From Betaproteobacteria bacterium (GTDB taxonomy: Bacteria; Pseudomonadota; Gammaproteobacteria; Burkholderiales; Casimicrobiaceae), in the NCBI GenBank assembly GCA_027492485.1, contig JAPUER010000058.1, positions 100,686 through 164,685 of the forward strand: a stretch of 64,000 bases of DNA, in the 5' to 3' direction. Shown here one piece after another: positions 46,387 to 54,090 of the stretch. A model generated the notes under the pieces. The model worked only from the letters and a program-made list of their open reading frames with translations, was not told the DNA's origin and made no database searches. A program made the translations under genes and the position numbers. The stretch's first letter is position 1. Every line of letters starts with the position of its first letter.

Positions 46387-46676
46387 GCGATGAGGCGAAC
46401 CCGCGCAACGTCGGCCGCGTGCTGGCGCTCGGCCTGATCAAGGCGTATCAGTACGGCGTGCGGCCCATGTTGGGCCAGCGTTGCCGTTTCTTCCCCAGTT
46501 GCTCCGAATACACCGCCGAGGCGATCGCCGAGTACGGCGTGCTGCGCGGCGGCGCGCTCGGCGCCAGGCGGCTGGCCAAATGTCATCCCTGGCACGCCGG
46601 CGGCTATGACCCAGTGCCGCCGCGCACGGCCACCGCCAGCGATGTGGCACAACCCGTTCCCCATTCCAACCCCTAA
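46383..46676 (+). CDS. yidD: membrane protein insertion efficiency factor YidD
   Basis: A 97-aa amphipathic membrane-associated protein. LIKAYQYGVRPMLGQRCRFFPSCSEYTAEAI and LAKCHPWHAGGYDPVPP are the family signatures with three Cys. GTG 46383 overlaps rnpA. Confidence 0.95.
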   Translation: MSDEANPRNVGRVLALGLIKAYQYGVRPMLGQRCRFFPSCSEYTAEAIAEYGVLRGGALGARRLAKCHPWHAGGYDPVPPRTATASDVAQPVPHSNP

Positions 46677-46689
46677 CTGAAAGCCCACG

Positions 46690-48384
46690 ATGGACTTCCA
46701 GCGTTTGATCCTGTTTGTCATTTTCGCCATGTCCGGCGTCTTCCTGTTCCAGGCCTGGCAGAAAGAGAACGCGCCGCCGAAGCCGGTGGCGCCGATCACC
46801 GCGCCGGCCGAGACCAAGAGCGACGTTCCTGCCGCGCCGGTTGCCGCCGCCAACGGATCGGTGCCGACCGCGGCGCCGGCTGCTCCGGCCAGCGGCACCG
46901 TGCCGGCAGCGGCCGCGCCCGCCAGCGCCGCCGGCGAAGTGTTCACGGTCAAGACCGATCTGTTTGACGCGAAGATCAACACCCTCGGCGGCGTGATCGA
47001 AGAAGTGGCGCTGAAAGAGCACCACGATGCGGCCGACAAATCGAAACCGTATCTGGTGCTGCAAAAGGACAAGGAACGCACGCACGTTGCCCAGTCCGGC
47101 CTGATCGGCACCGGCCTGCCCAACCACACCACGGTCTACAGCAAGGTCAGCGGCAACACCGATCTTGGCAATGCCGAGTCTCTGGAAGTGCGCCTCTCCG
47201 CGCCGATCGCGTCCGGCGGCAAGGCCGATCTGGTCTACACCTTCAAGCGCGGCAGCTACATCGTCGACGTTACTTACGACATCAGCAACGCCGGTGCCGC
47301 CGCGATCAGTCCGACCGCGTATTTCCACCTGCATCGCGACAGCAAGGTCACCGGCAACCAGAACGGCATGGTTGGCATCTTCCACGGCCCGGCGGTTTAC
47401 ACCGAGCAGGACAAATACAAGAAGGTCGACTTCAAGGACATCGACAAAGGCAAGAAGGGCCTTTACACCGCCGCCGCCGACAACGGCTGGGTCGGCATGG
47501 TCGAACACTACTTCGTCAACGCCTGGCTGCCGAAGGCGGGCAGCAAGCGTGAGTACTACACCACCAAGGAGGACGGCGACCTCTACCGCGCCGGCCTGAA
47601 AACGCCGGTCGGCGACATCGCGGCCGGCGCCAGCGGCAAGATCAGCGTGCCTATCTACATGGGTCCGCAGGAACAGGACCGCCTGAAGGCGGCCGCGCCC
47701 GGACTCGATCTGGTGGTCGACTACGGCATGTTCACCTTCATCGCCGCGCCGATGTTCTGGCTGCTGCGCTGGTTCCACAGCATGGTGGGCAACTGGGGCT
47801 GGGCGATCGTGCTGCTCACCGTTCTCATCAAGGCGGTGTTCTATCCGCTCAACGCCGCCGCCGGCCGCAGCATGGGCAAGATGAAGCTGGTCGGCCCCAA
47901 GCTGAAGGAGATTCAGGCCCGCTACGCCGACGACCGCGTCAAGCTCAATCAGGCGATGATGGAGCTATACAAGAAAGAGAAGATCAACCCGCTCGGTGGC
48001 TGCCTGCCGATCGTGATCCAGATCCCCGTGTTCATCGCGCTGTACTGGGTGCTGATCGCAGCGGTCGAATTGCGTCACGCACCGTGGATCGGCTGGATCA
48101 AGGATCTTTCCGGACCGGATCCGTACTTCGTGCTGCCCGCGCTTTACGCGATCACGGCATTCGCGCAATCGAAACTGCAGCCACCGGCGCCGGGCATGGA
48201 CCCGATCCAGCAGAAGGTGCTGCAATACATGCCGGTCGCATTCGCGGTGATGTTCGTGTTCTTCCCGGCGGGCCTGGTGCTTTACTGGACGGTGTCCAAC
48301 CTGCTGCAGATCGCCCAGCAATGGCAGATCAACCGCATGCTGGAGAAAGACAACGCCGCGGCGACTGCGGCGGCCAAGCGCTAG
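46690..48384 (+). CDS. yidC: membrane protein insertase YidC
   Basis: Inner-membrane insertase of 564 aa. N-terminal signal-anchor (LILFVIFAMSGVFLFQAW), an Ala/Pro-rich linker, the large periplasmic P1 domain, and the five-helix C-terminal core (WFHSMVGNWGWAIVLLTVLIK, then NPLGGCLPIVIQIPVFIALYWVL). Length matches proteobacterial YidC. Follows yidD by 13 bp. Confidence 0.97.
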   Translation: MDFQRLILFVIFAMSGVFLFQAWQKENAPPKPVAPITAPAETKSDVPAAPVAAANGSVPTAAPAAPASGTVPAAAAPASAAGEVFTVKTDLFDAKINTLGGVIEEVALKEHHDAADKSKPYLVLQKDKERTHVAQSGLIGTGLPNHTTVYSKVSGNTDLGNAESLEVRLSAPIASGGKADLVYTFKRGSYIVDVTYDISNAGAAAISPTAYFHLHRDSKVTGNQNGMVGIFHGPAVYTEQDKYKKVDFKDIDKGKKGLYTAAADNGWVGMVEHYFVNAWLPKAGSKREYYTTKEDGDLYRAGLKTPVGDIAAGASGKISVPIYMGPQEQDRLKAAAPGLDLVVDYGMFTFIAAPMFWLLRWFHSMVGNWGWAIVLLTVLIKAVFYPLNAAAGRSMGKMKLVGPKLKEIQARYADDRVKLNQAMMELYKKEKINPLGGCLPIVIQIPVFIALYWVLIAAVELRHAPWIGWIKDLSGPDPYFVLPALYAITAFAQSKLQPPAPGMDPIQQKVLQYMPVAFAVMFVFFPAGLVLYWTVSNLLQIAQQWQINRMLEKDNAAATAAAKR

Positions 48385-48405
48385 CCTCTTTCGGCGCGTC
48401 GTGCA

Positions 48406-49788
48406 GTGACAACGACTGGCGGACCTGACCTCGCGGGCAACGCGCCAGCAGGCGCCGCCCGCGTGCCGCACGTCGATACCATCGTCGCTATCGCCACGCC
48501 GCCCGGTCGCGGTGGCGTGGGCATCGTCCGGGTTTCCGGTCGCAACCTGTTGCCGCTTGCGCAAGCTGTCTGTGGCCGACCGCTGACCCCGCGCCTGGCG
48601 CAACACACCCGCTTCGTCGACAGTGCCGGCGGCGTCATCGACGACGGCATCGCGCTCTACTTCGCAGCCCCCGCGTCGTTCACCGGCGAAGACGTGCTCG
48701 AGCTGCACGCGCATGGCTCGCCGCTGGTGTTGCAGTCGCTAGTACGCCGCTGCATCGAACTCGGCGCCCGCCACGCCGAACCGGGCGAATTCACCCGCCG
48801 TGCGTACTTGAACGGCAAGCTCGACCTCGCGCAGGCCGAGGCCGTGGCGGACGTGATCGACGCCGCCACCGAGAGCGCCGCGCGCGCCGCCGTGCGCTCG
48901 CTCACCGGCGAATTCTCCAGCCGCATCCGCACGCTGCAGGACCGGCTCATCCACCTGCGCATGTTCGTCGAGGCCACGCTCGACTTCCCCGAGGAAGACG
49001 TGGAGTTCATCGAGGCCGAGCGCGCACGCGACAAGCTCGCGGCTACCCGCGACGCGCTGCTGCACGTCATCAGCGAGGCCGCACGCGGGCAACTGCTGCA
49101 CGACGGCATCCGCATCGTGCTCGCGGGCGAGCCCAACGTCGGCAAATCCAGCCTGCTCAACGCGCTCGCGGGCGACGACATCGCCATCGTCACGCCGATT
49201 GCCGGCACCACGCGCGACACCGTCCGCTCACGCATCAGCATCAACGGCCTGCCCGCCGAGGTGATTGATACCGCCGGGCTGCGCGACACCGCCGATCCCG
49301 TTGAAGCAATGGGCATAGCGCGCACCCGCGCCGCCATCCGCGACGCCGATCTCGCGCTGGTGCTGGTCGAGGCGCAGCAGGCGCCCGCGCCGTCACTGCT
49401 CGCCGAGCTGCCGCCCACGTTGCCGCGTCTGATCGTGCACAACAAGGTGGACCTCGACAACGGCACCGCCCGCAGCGATGAAGGCGGGCTGTGGGTCTCC
49501 GCCAAAACCGGCGCCGGTCTCGACCTGCTAGCCGACGCCATCGCCGACGCCGTCGGTTTTAACTACCGCGAGGAAGGCCACTTCATGGCCCGCGAGCGGC
49601 ACGTGGATGCGCTGCGCAAAGCACTCGCCCATGTCGAAGCCGCCGCCGCACACCTCGACCACGTCGCGCTCGAACTTTTCGCCGAAGAATTGCGCCTCGC
49701 ACATGACGCGCTGGGTGCGATCACGGGTGAGTTCACTGCGGACGACTTGCTCGGCGAAATTTTTGGCCGGTTTTGTATTGGCAAGTAA
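48406..49788 (+). CDS. mnmE: tRNA uridine-5-carboxymethylaminomethyl modification GTPase
   Basis: Works with MnmG to modify the wobble uridine of several tRNAs. A 460-aa protein with the N-terminal folate-binding domain (DTIVAIATPPGRGGVGIVRVSG), G1 GEPNVGKSSLLNAL near residue 243, DTAGLRDT, and the C-terminal FCIGK with the essential Cys. GTG 48406 start, 21 bp after yidC. Confidence 0.97.
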   Translation: MTTTGGPDLAGNAPAGAARVPHVDTIVAIATPPGRGGVGIVRVSGRNLLPLAQAVCGRPLTPRLAQHTRFVDSAGGVIDDGIALYFAAPASFTGEDVLELHAHGSPLVLQSLVRRCIELGARHAEPGEFTRRAYLNGKLDLAQAEAVADVIDAATESAARAAVRSLTGEFSSRIRTLQDRLIHLRMFVEATLDFPEEDVEFIEAERARDKLAATRDALLHVISEAARGQLLHDGIRIVLAGEPNVGKSSLLNALAGDDIAIVTPIAGTTRDTVRSRISINGLPAEVIDTAGLRDTADPVEAMGIARTRAAIRDADLALVLVEAQQAPAPSLLAELPPTLPRLIVHNKVDLDNGTARSDEGGLWVSAKTGAGLDLLADAIADAVGFNYREEGHFMARERHVDALRKALAHVEAAAAHLDHVALELFAEELRLAHDALGAITGEFTADDLLGEIFGRFCIGK

Positions 49789-50117
49789 ACGCGCCGCCAG
49801 TTCGGTCAGCAGTCTACGCCAATCGCGTGAACGATTGTCGCCCCCGTGAAGGGCGGGTTGCGCGGGCCTTGCCGCAGCGCGGCTGCTGTCACCCTATCGA
49901 AAGGGCAGTTATCACGCACGTGATCTGATTGCAGGGCCGTAGGCTGGGTCTTGACCCAGCGTTCATAAGCGCGTTGTTGACGCTGGGTTTTCAACCCAGC
50001 CTACGGAAAAAGGCAGCCGCAGCTACGTGTGGTCAGCCAGCGGCGTGTCAATACAAACCACCGGCCACCCCCTAAAATCCCCCTTTGCCTTTCTCGCGCC
50101 GGAACGCGCCTGCTTAC
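49789..50117. other. intergenic region between mnmE and a kinase-like gene
   Basis: 329 bp with no gene I trust. Its main content is the 70-bp palindrome at 49937-50006. Confidence 0.6.
49937..50006. repeat. REP-like palindrome, GTAGGCTGGGT type
   Basis: Outer arms CCGTAGGCTGGGT (49937-49949) and ACCCAGCCTACGG (49994-50006) are perfect 13-bp inverse complements. An inner inverse pair GACCCAGCG/CGCTGGGTT gives a branched fold. Confidence 0.8.
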
Positions 50118-50873
50118 GTGAAGGAAATCGTCACATTGTCGGGGGACATCGGCGGCGGCAAGTCGTCGGTGGCGCGCATCCTGTCTGCTTCGCTGGGCTA
50201 CCCGATCATTTCGGCGGGAGGTATGCAGCGCGAGATCGCGGCCAGCATGGGGCTGACCACGTTGCAGTTGAATGAGCAGTCGGCGAAGGACCGCAGCGTG
50301 GACGACCGCATCGATGCCTACACCAAGATGCTAGGCGAAACGCGGGACCACATCATCGTCGATTCGCGGCTGGCGTGGCACTTTATTCCCTCGGCGTTCA
50401 AGGTGTTTCTCTCGGTCGATCCGCAGGTGGGGGCCGAGCGCGTGTTCTCCGCTTCACGCAGCGAGGAGCAACACCACTCGCTCGACCACGCAGTCGCGAA
50501 CAACCGCAGCCGCACACAGCTTGAGTCGACGCGGTTTCGCGCGCTCTATGGCATCGAGCTGCGCGACTACCGCAACTACGATCTGGTGGTGGACACGTCC
50601 TACGTTGCGCCGGAGCAGGTGGCCGCAACGATCGAGGCGGCATTCGCGGCGCATTGTCAGGGCCGCAGTCACGCCAAAGTGTGGATGTGTCCACAGCGCC
50701 TGGCCGCGCTGCCGCGGGCGGCGCAGTCCGTGCCGCTTATGCCGGACGATATGGCCATGGTGGTGCTCGCGGCCACCGAGGGTCAGTTTGCTCTGGTCTC
50801 GGGCAGCGATGTGGCGGCGGAAGCGCTTGGCAGCGGGATTGCGCTGCTGCCTGCGGCGCTGGTTGGCGGTTGA
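50118..50873 (+). CDS. cytidylate kinase-like P-loop protein
   Basis: A 251-aa protein beginning KEIVTLSGDIGGGKSSVARILS, a Walker A. The pattern IIVDSRLAWHFIP, then RALYGIELRDYRNYDLVVDTS, fits the AAA/cytidylate-kinase-like group of small nucleotide kinases. About 70 residues beyond the kinase fold form a C-terminal domain I do not recognise. GTG 50118 gives the natural P-loop N-terminus; the frame extends to 50085. Stand-alone. Confidence 0.72.
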   Translation: MKEIVTLSGDIGGGKSSVARILSASLGYPIISAGGMQREIAASMGLTTLQLNEQSAKDRSVDDRIDAYTKMLGETRDHIIVDSRLAWHFIPSAFKVFLSVDPQVGAERVFSASRSEEQHHSLDHAVANNRSRTQLESTRFRALYGIELRDYRNYDLVVDTSYVAPEQVAATIEAAFAAHCQGRSHAKVWMCPQRLAALPRAAQSVPLMPDDMAMVVLAATEGQFALVSGSDVAAEALGSGIALLPAALVGG

Positions 50874-50900
50874 TCGGACAACGCCCGCGTCGGGGCGACG

Positions 50901-51899
50901 CTAAAGCACCTTCAGCCGCCGCAACACCTGCACCATGCCGCGCGTGTGGCGGTCGATGTCCTTGATGTCGATGTGCGAGGTGTCCGGCGTGTCGATGACC
51001 AGTTCCGGATAGTCGCGGAAGTCGATCATCGTGGCCGGCATGGTCGCCACCAGCTTGTCCCAGTACTTCGCACGCGGGAAGTTCTGTTCGTCGAGCTCGA
51101 TGTGCTCGCCCGAGACCGGTTCGCGGTAGAAGACCACCTTGCCGCCGCGCGCATTGATGCGCTCCACCCAGCGCACCACCTCACGCATCTCGTTCAGCCA
51201 CACCTCCGGTGTCGGCGGCGTGTACATCGGGTAGTACTTGCGCAGGTCGGCGACGCGGGCGTTGCGGATCGCCTGGATATCGCTCCTCACGTAGTCAGTG
51301 CCACCCGAACGATCGCGCTCGAAGGTCACGTATTCACGGTACGGCGGCCCCTGGCCGTCAAGATAGCGCTTGATCAGCGTTACCACCGCAAAGTCCGGCC
51401 GCGCGGCAATGGCATATTCCTGCACGCGGGTGAGCAGGCGCCGGTGCGCCTCGCGTGAAGGGCTCCAATCGTGGTGGTAGTGCTGGATGTACTTCGCCTG
51501 CATCTCCCACACCTTGCGGTCCATGCCGCGCGAATCGCAGCCGACGATGACGGTGCCGCGAAATGCGTCATCCTCGGCGAGGTCGCGCAGCGCGGCGAGC
51601 GGGTAGTGCCCGTTCACGGCCAGCATGATCGGGTCGACGTTGAGCCCCATCTTGTGCGCTTCATCGCGAAACACGGCCGGCGAAAAACCATACTGGATGC
51701 GCGAGGCGCCGAGCAGCGCGATGCGTTGCGGCGGTGCCGGTTTCACCGCGCGGGCGCGGTGTTGCGACCAGAGATCCAGGCTATCCATCACCGTCGGCGC
51801 GTAGCCCTGTGTGCGCCAGTATTTTTCGAACGCGAGCCAGCCACTGAGCGTGATCGCCGCGGCGAGTAACCAGGTCAGAGACCAACGGGTGGGCGTCAA
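50901..51899 (-). CDS. SGNH-hydrolase-like membrane-anchored protein (MBOAT partner)
   Basis: A 332-aa protein with an N-terminal membrane anchor (about residues 7-25) and a periplasmic SGNH-like domain: ALLGASRIQYG near residue 62 (GDS-like block) and DTSHIDIKD near 308 (Asp-x-x-His). Proteins of this kind (AlgX/DltD/DHHW types) work with MBOAT acyltransferases to O-acylate polysaccharides. TTG 51899 is preferred as start because GGAGG lies 5-8 bp upstream; the frame extends to a TTG at 51926. It follows the MBOAT gene on the same strand with a REP between them. Confidence 0.68.
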   Translation of the reverse strand: MTPTRWSLTWLLAAAITLSGWLAFEKYWRTQGYAPTVMDSLDLWSQHRARAVKPAPPQRIALLGASRIQYGFSPAVFRDEAHKMGLNVDPIMLAVNGHYPLAALRDLAEDDAFRGTVIVGCDSRGMDRKVWEMQAKYIQHYHHDWSPSREAHRRLLTRVQEYAIAARPDFAVVTLIKRYLDGQGPPYREYVTFERDRSGGTDYVRSDIQAIRNARVADLRKYYPMYTPPTPEVWLNEMREVVRWVERINARGGKVVFYREPVSGEHIELDEQNFPRAKYWDKLVATMPATMIDFRDYPELVIDTPDTSHIDIKDIDRHTRGMVQVLRRLKVL

Positions 51900-51930
51900 G
51901 GCGTCCTCCGCAGGAAGTATGGGCAAATCT

Positions 51931-52005
51931 CCGTTCGCCCTGAGCGCAGCGAAGGGTCTGAACGCCCGATACCATCGAACCCTTCGCTGCGCTCAGGGCG
52001 AACGG
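51931..52005. repeat. REP-like palindrome, CCTGAGCG type, copy 3
   Basis: Perfect 27-bp inverse-complement arms (51931-51957 and 51979-52005) with a 21-bp loop. The best preserved of the four copies, lying between the MBOAT and SGNH genes of one apparent operon. Confidence 0.9.
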
Positions 52006-52028
52006 ATGATGATTTCATACGCGTTTTC

Positions 52029-53453
52029 CTAAAACTGAAAGTAGATGAATGCATTGGTCTTGCCCGGCGACAGCACGATCGCGAGCGACATCAGCGAGAG
52101 CAACACCACGCGCCACGGCCAGGCCATTGCCGGCACCCAGTCCCAGCCCTTGCGCGGCTTCAGCCAGGCCTGCACGGCGAGCGCAATGAGCAGCGCCACG
52201 ACGAATACCTGGGCGTCGCCATTCCAGACGAGCGAAGCGGCGTCTTTCGCGGCGAAGCCGAACATTGCCAGTGTGCGGTCCCACGCCAGCGGGATGGTCG
52301 GCGCACGGAAGTAGACAACTGCCCAGGAAAATAGGGCGAAGGTCAGCAGCGCCAGCAACCAGCGCACCGGCTTCGCGTCCCAGACCTTCCAGTCGCCGAT
52401 CGAATCCTTCAACAGACGTTCGCCGACCAGAAAAGCGCCGTGCATCGCGCCCCACACCACGAAATGCCACGCCGCACCATGCCAGAAGCCGCAGGCGGTG
52501 AAGGTGATCATCACATTCAGATAGCCGCGCAGCCGGCCCTTGCGATAGTGTCCGAGTGGGTTGAACACGTAGTCGCGCAGCCAGTTGGAGAGCGAGATGT
52601 GCCAGCGCGTCCACAGCTCGGCGATACCGACGGAGGCGAATGGCGCCTCGAAGTTCGGCGGCAGATGAAAGCCGAACATTTTGGCGATGCCCAGCGCCGC
52701 CAGCGAATAGCCGGCGAAGTCGCAGTACACCTGCATCGAGAACGAAAACGCGCCGGCCCAGGCGGCGACGAAGCCCGCCTGGTAGTCCGGCGCGAACACG
52801 ATGTCCGAGATCGGCGCGAATATCTGGTCGGCGCCGACGATCTTGAGAAACAGCCCGCCGACCAGCATGAAGGCGCCCAGCGCCACCGCGTCGGCGGTGA
52901 CGGTTCTCGGTGTCGTGGTCTGCGCGTTGAAGTCGCCAAAGCGCATGATCGGCCCCGCCACCAGATGCGGGAAGAAGGTCATGAACAGGCCGTAGTCGCG
53001 CAGGTTTTTGGTTGGCGCGATGCGCTTCTTGTAGACGTCGACGATGTAGGAAATCGACTCGAAGGTGTAGAACGAAATGCCGAGCGGCAGCACGATGCCG
53101 AGGTCGATCGGCTTGTAGGTGACGCCCGCCAGCGCCAGCCATTCGATGGCGGTGTTGGCGAAGAACTGCGCGTACTTGAAGTAGCCAAGCAGCGACAGGC
53201 TCGCCACGATAGACGCCCAGAACCAGCGCCGCCGTGTGGATTCCGTTGTCGCCGCATTGATGCGCTGCGCCGCCCACCAGTCGAATACCGTGGTGAATGC
53301 CAGCAGGATCAGGAAGAACGGGTTCCACGAGCCATAGAACACGCAACTGGCGAGCAGCAGCAGATTCTTGCGTCCGTTCCACGAACGCAGCGCAACATAG
53401 GCAGGGAAGACAATCGCCAGAAAGACGGCGAAAGTGAGCGAGTCGAAGGTCAT
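52029..53453 (-). CDS. MBOAT family O-acyltransferase (AlgI/DltB-like)
   Basis: Multi-pass inner-membrane acyltransferase of 474 aa. The usual first block FPAYVALRSWNGRKNLLLLASCVFYGSW, the central LPLGISFYTFESISYIVDVYKK, FFPHLVAGPI and the catalytic-His block FTACGFWHGAAWHFVVWGAMHG near 350 are all present. It moves acyl groups across the membrane for cell-surface polysaccharide or teichoic-acid-like modification. Acceptor unknown; the SGNH partner follows. Confidence 0.92.
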   Translation of the reverse strand: MTFDSLTFAVFLAIVFPAYVALRSWNGRKNLLLLASCVFYGSWNPFFLILLAFTTVFDWWAAQRINAATTESTRRRWFWASIVASLSLLGYFKYAQFFANTAIEWLALAGVTYKPIDLGIVLPLGISFYTFESISYIVDVYKKRIAPTKNLRDYGLFMTFFPHLVAGPIMRFGDFNAQTTTPRTVTADAVALGAFMLVGGLFLKIVGADQIFAPISDIVFAPDYQAGFVAAWAGAFSFSMQVYCDFAGYSLAALGIAKMFGFHLPPNFEAPFASVGIAELWTRWHISLSNWLRDYVFNPLGHYRKGRLRGYLNVMITFTACGFWHGAAWHFVVWGAMHGAFLVGERLLKDSIGDWKVWDAKPVRWLLALLTFALFSWAVVYFRAPTIPLAWDRTLAMFGFAAKDAASLVWNGDAQVFVVALLIALAVQAWLKPRKGWDWVPAMAWPWRVVLLSLMSLAIVLSPGKTNAFIYFQF

Positions 53454-53514
53454 ACCGGGACAAATGCTACCGTGCTACGATGCTGCGGGCTTTCTGGAGC
53501 TTTAGTCTCGTTGC

Positions 53515-54090
53515 ATGGCTGCGCCCGACTCACCGGCTGACCTGACGCAATTGCTGCGCGCCGCAGAGGGGGGCGACGCGGGTGCGCGCGACAAGGTCAT
53601 AAGCGCGGTTTACCAGGAATTGCGCCGCCTGGCGCGCCGCATTCTCGCGGGTGATCGCGCCAGCCACCGCGTGGCTCCCACGGAATTGGTGCACGGTGCC
53701 GCGCTGAAACTCATGGCGCAGGATCGCATCTCCGCGCGCGATCGGGCACACTTTCTGGCCTATTCCGGACAAGTGATGCGTCAGGTGCTCATCGACGAAG
53801 TCCGTCGGGAGGGGGCGGAAAAACGCGGTCCGACCAAGGTGACGCTGTTTTCACAGATTGCCGACGAACCACAGGCCGACATCGACATTGAGGCGCTCAA
53901 CGAAGCGCTGGAACGTCTTGCCGAAGTATCGCCCGACCACGCGCGACTCGTGGAATTGCGTTACTTCAGCGGCATGACCGTCGAGGAGATCGCGACGCTG
54001 GACGGCGTTTCGACGGCAACTGTCAAACGCAGTTGGCGTGCAGCACGCGCATGGCTGCTCGACGCGCTCGGCTCCGGGAACACGGCTTAG
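53515..54090 (+). CDS. ECF sigma factor (ECF43-like)
   Basis: A 191-aa extracytoplasmic-function sigma factor with sigma2 (residues 24-95) and sigma4 (about 130-185; MTVEEIATLDGVSTATVKRSWRAARAWL). The segment VAPTELVHGAALKLM lacks the usual acidic residues of region 2.2, a feature of the kinase-activated ECF43 group, and its Thr56 sits where the phospho-Thr of that group is expected. No anti-sigma factor is adjacent; instead it is convergent with a Ser/Thr kinase gene, overlapping its stop by 4 bp. Regulation by phosphorylation is an inference. Confidence 0.82.
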   Translation: MAAPDSPADLTQLLRAAEGGDAGARDKVISAVYQELRRLARRILAGDRASHRVAPTELVHGAALKLMAQDRISARDRAHFLAYSGQVMRQVLIDEVRREGAEKRGPTKVTLFSQIADEPQADIDIEALNEALERLAEVSPDHARLVELRYFSGMTVEEIATLDGVSTATVKRSWRAARAWLLDALGSGNTA

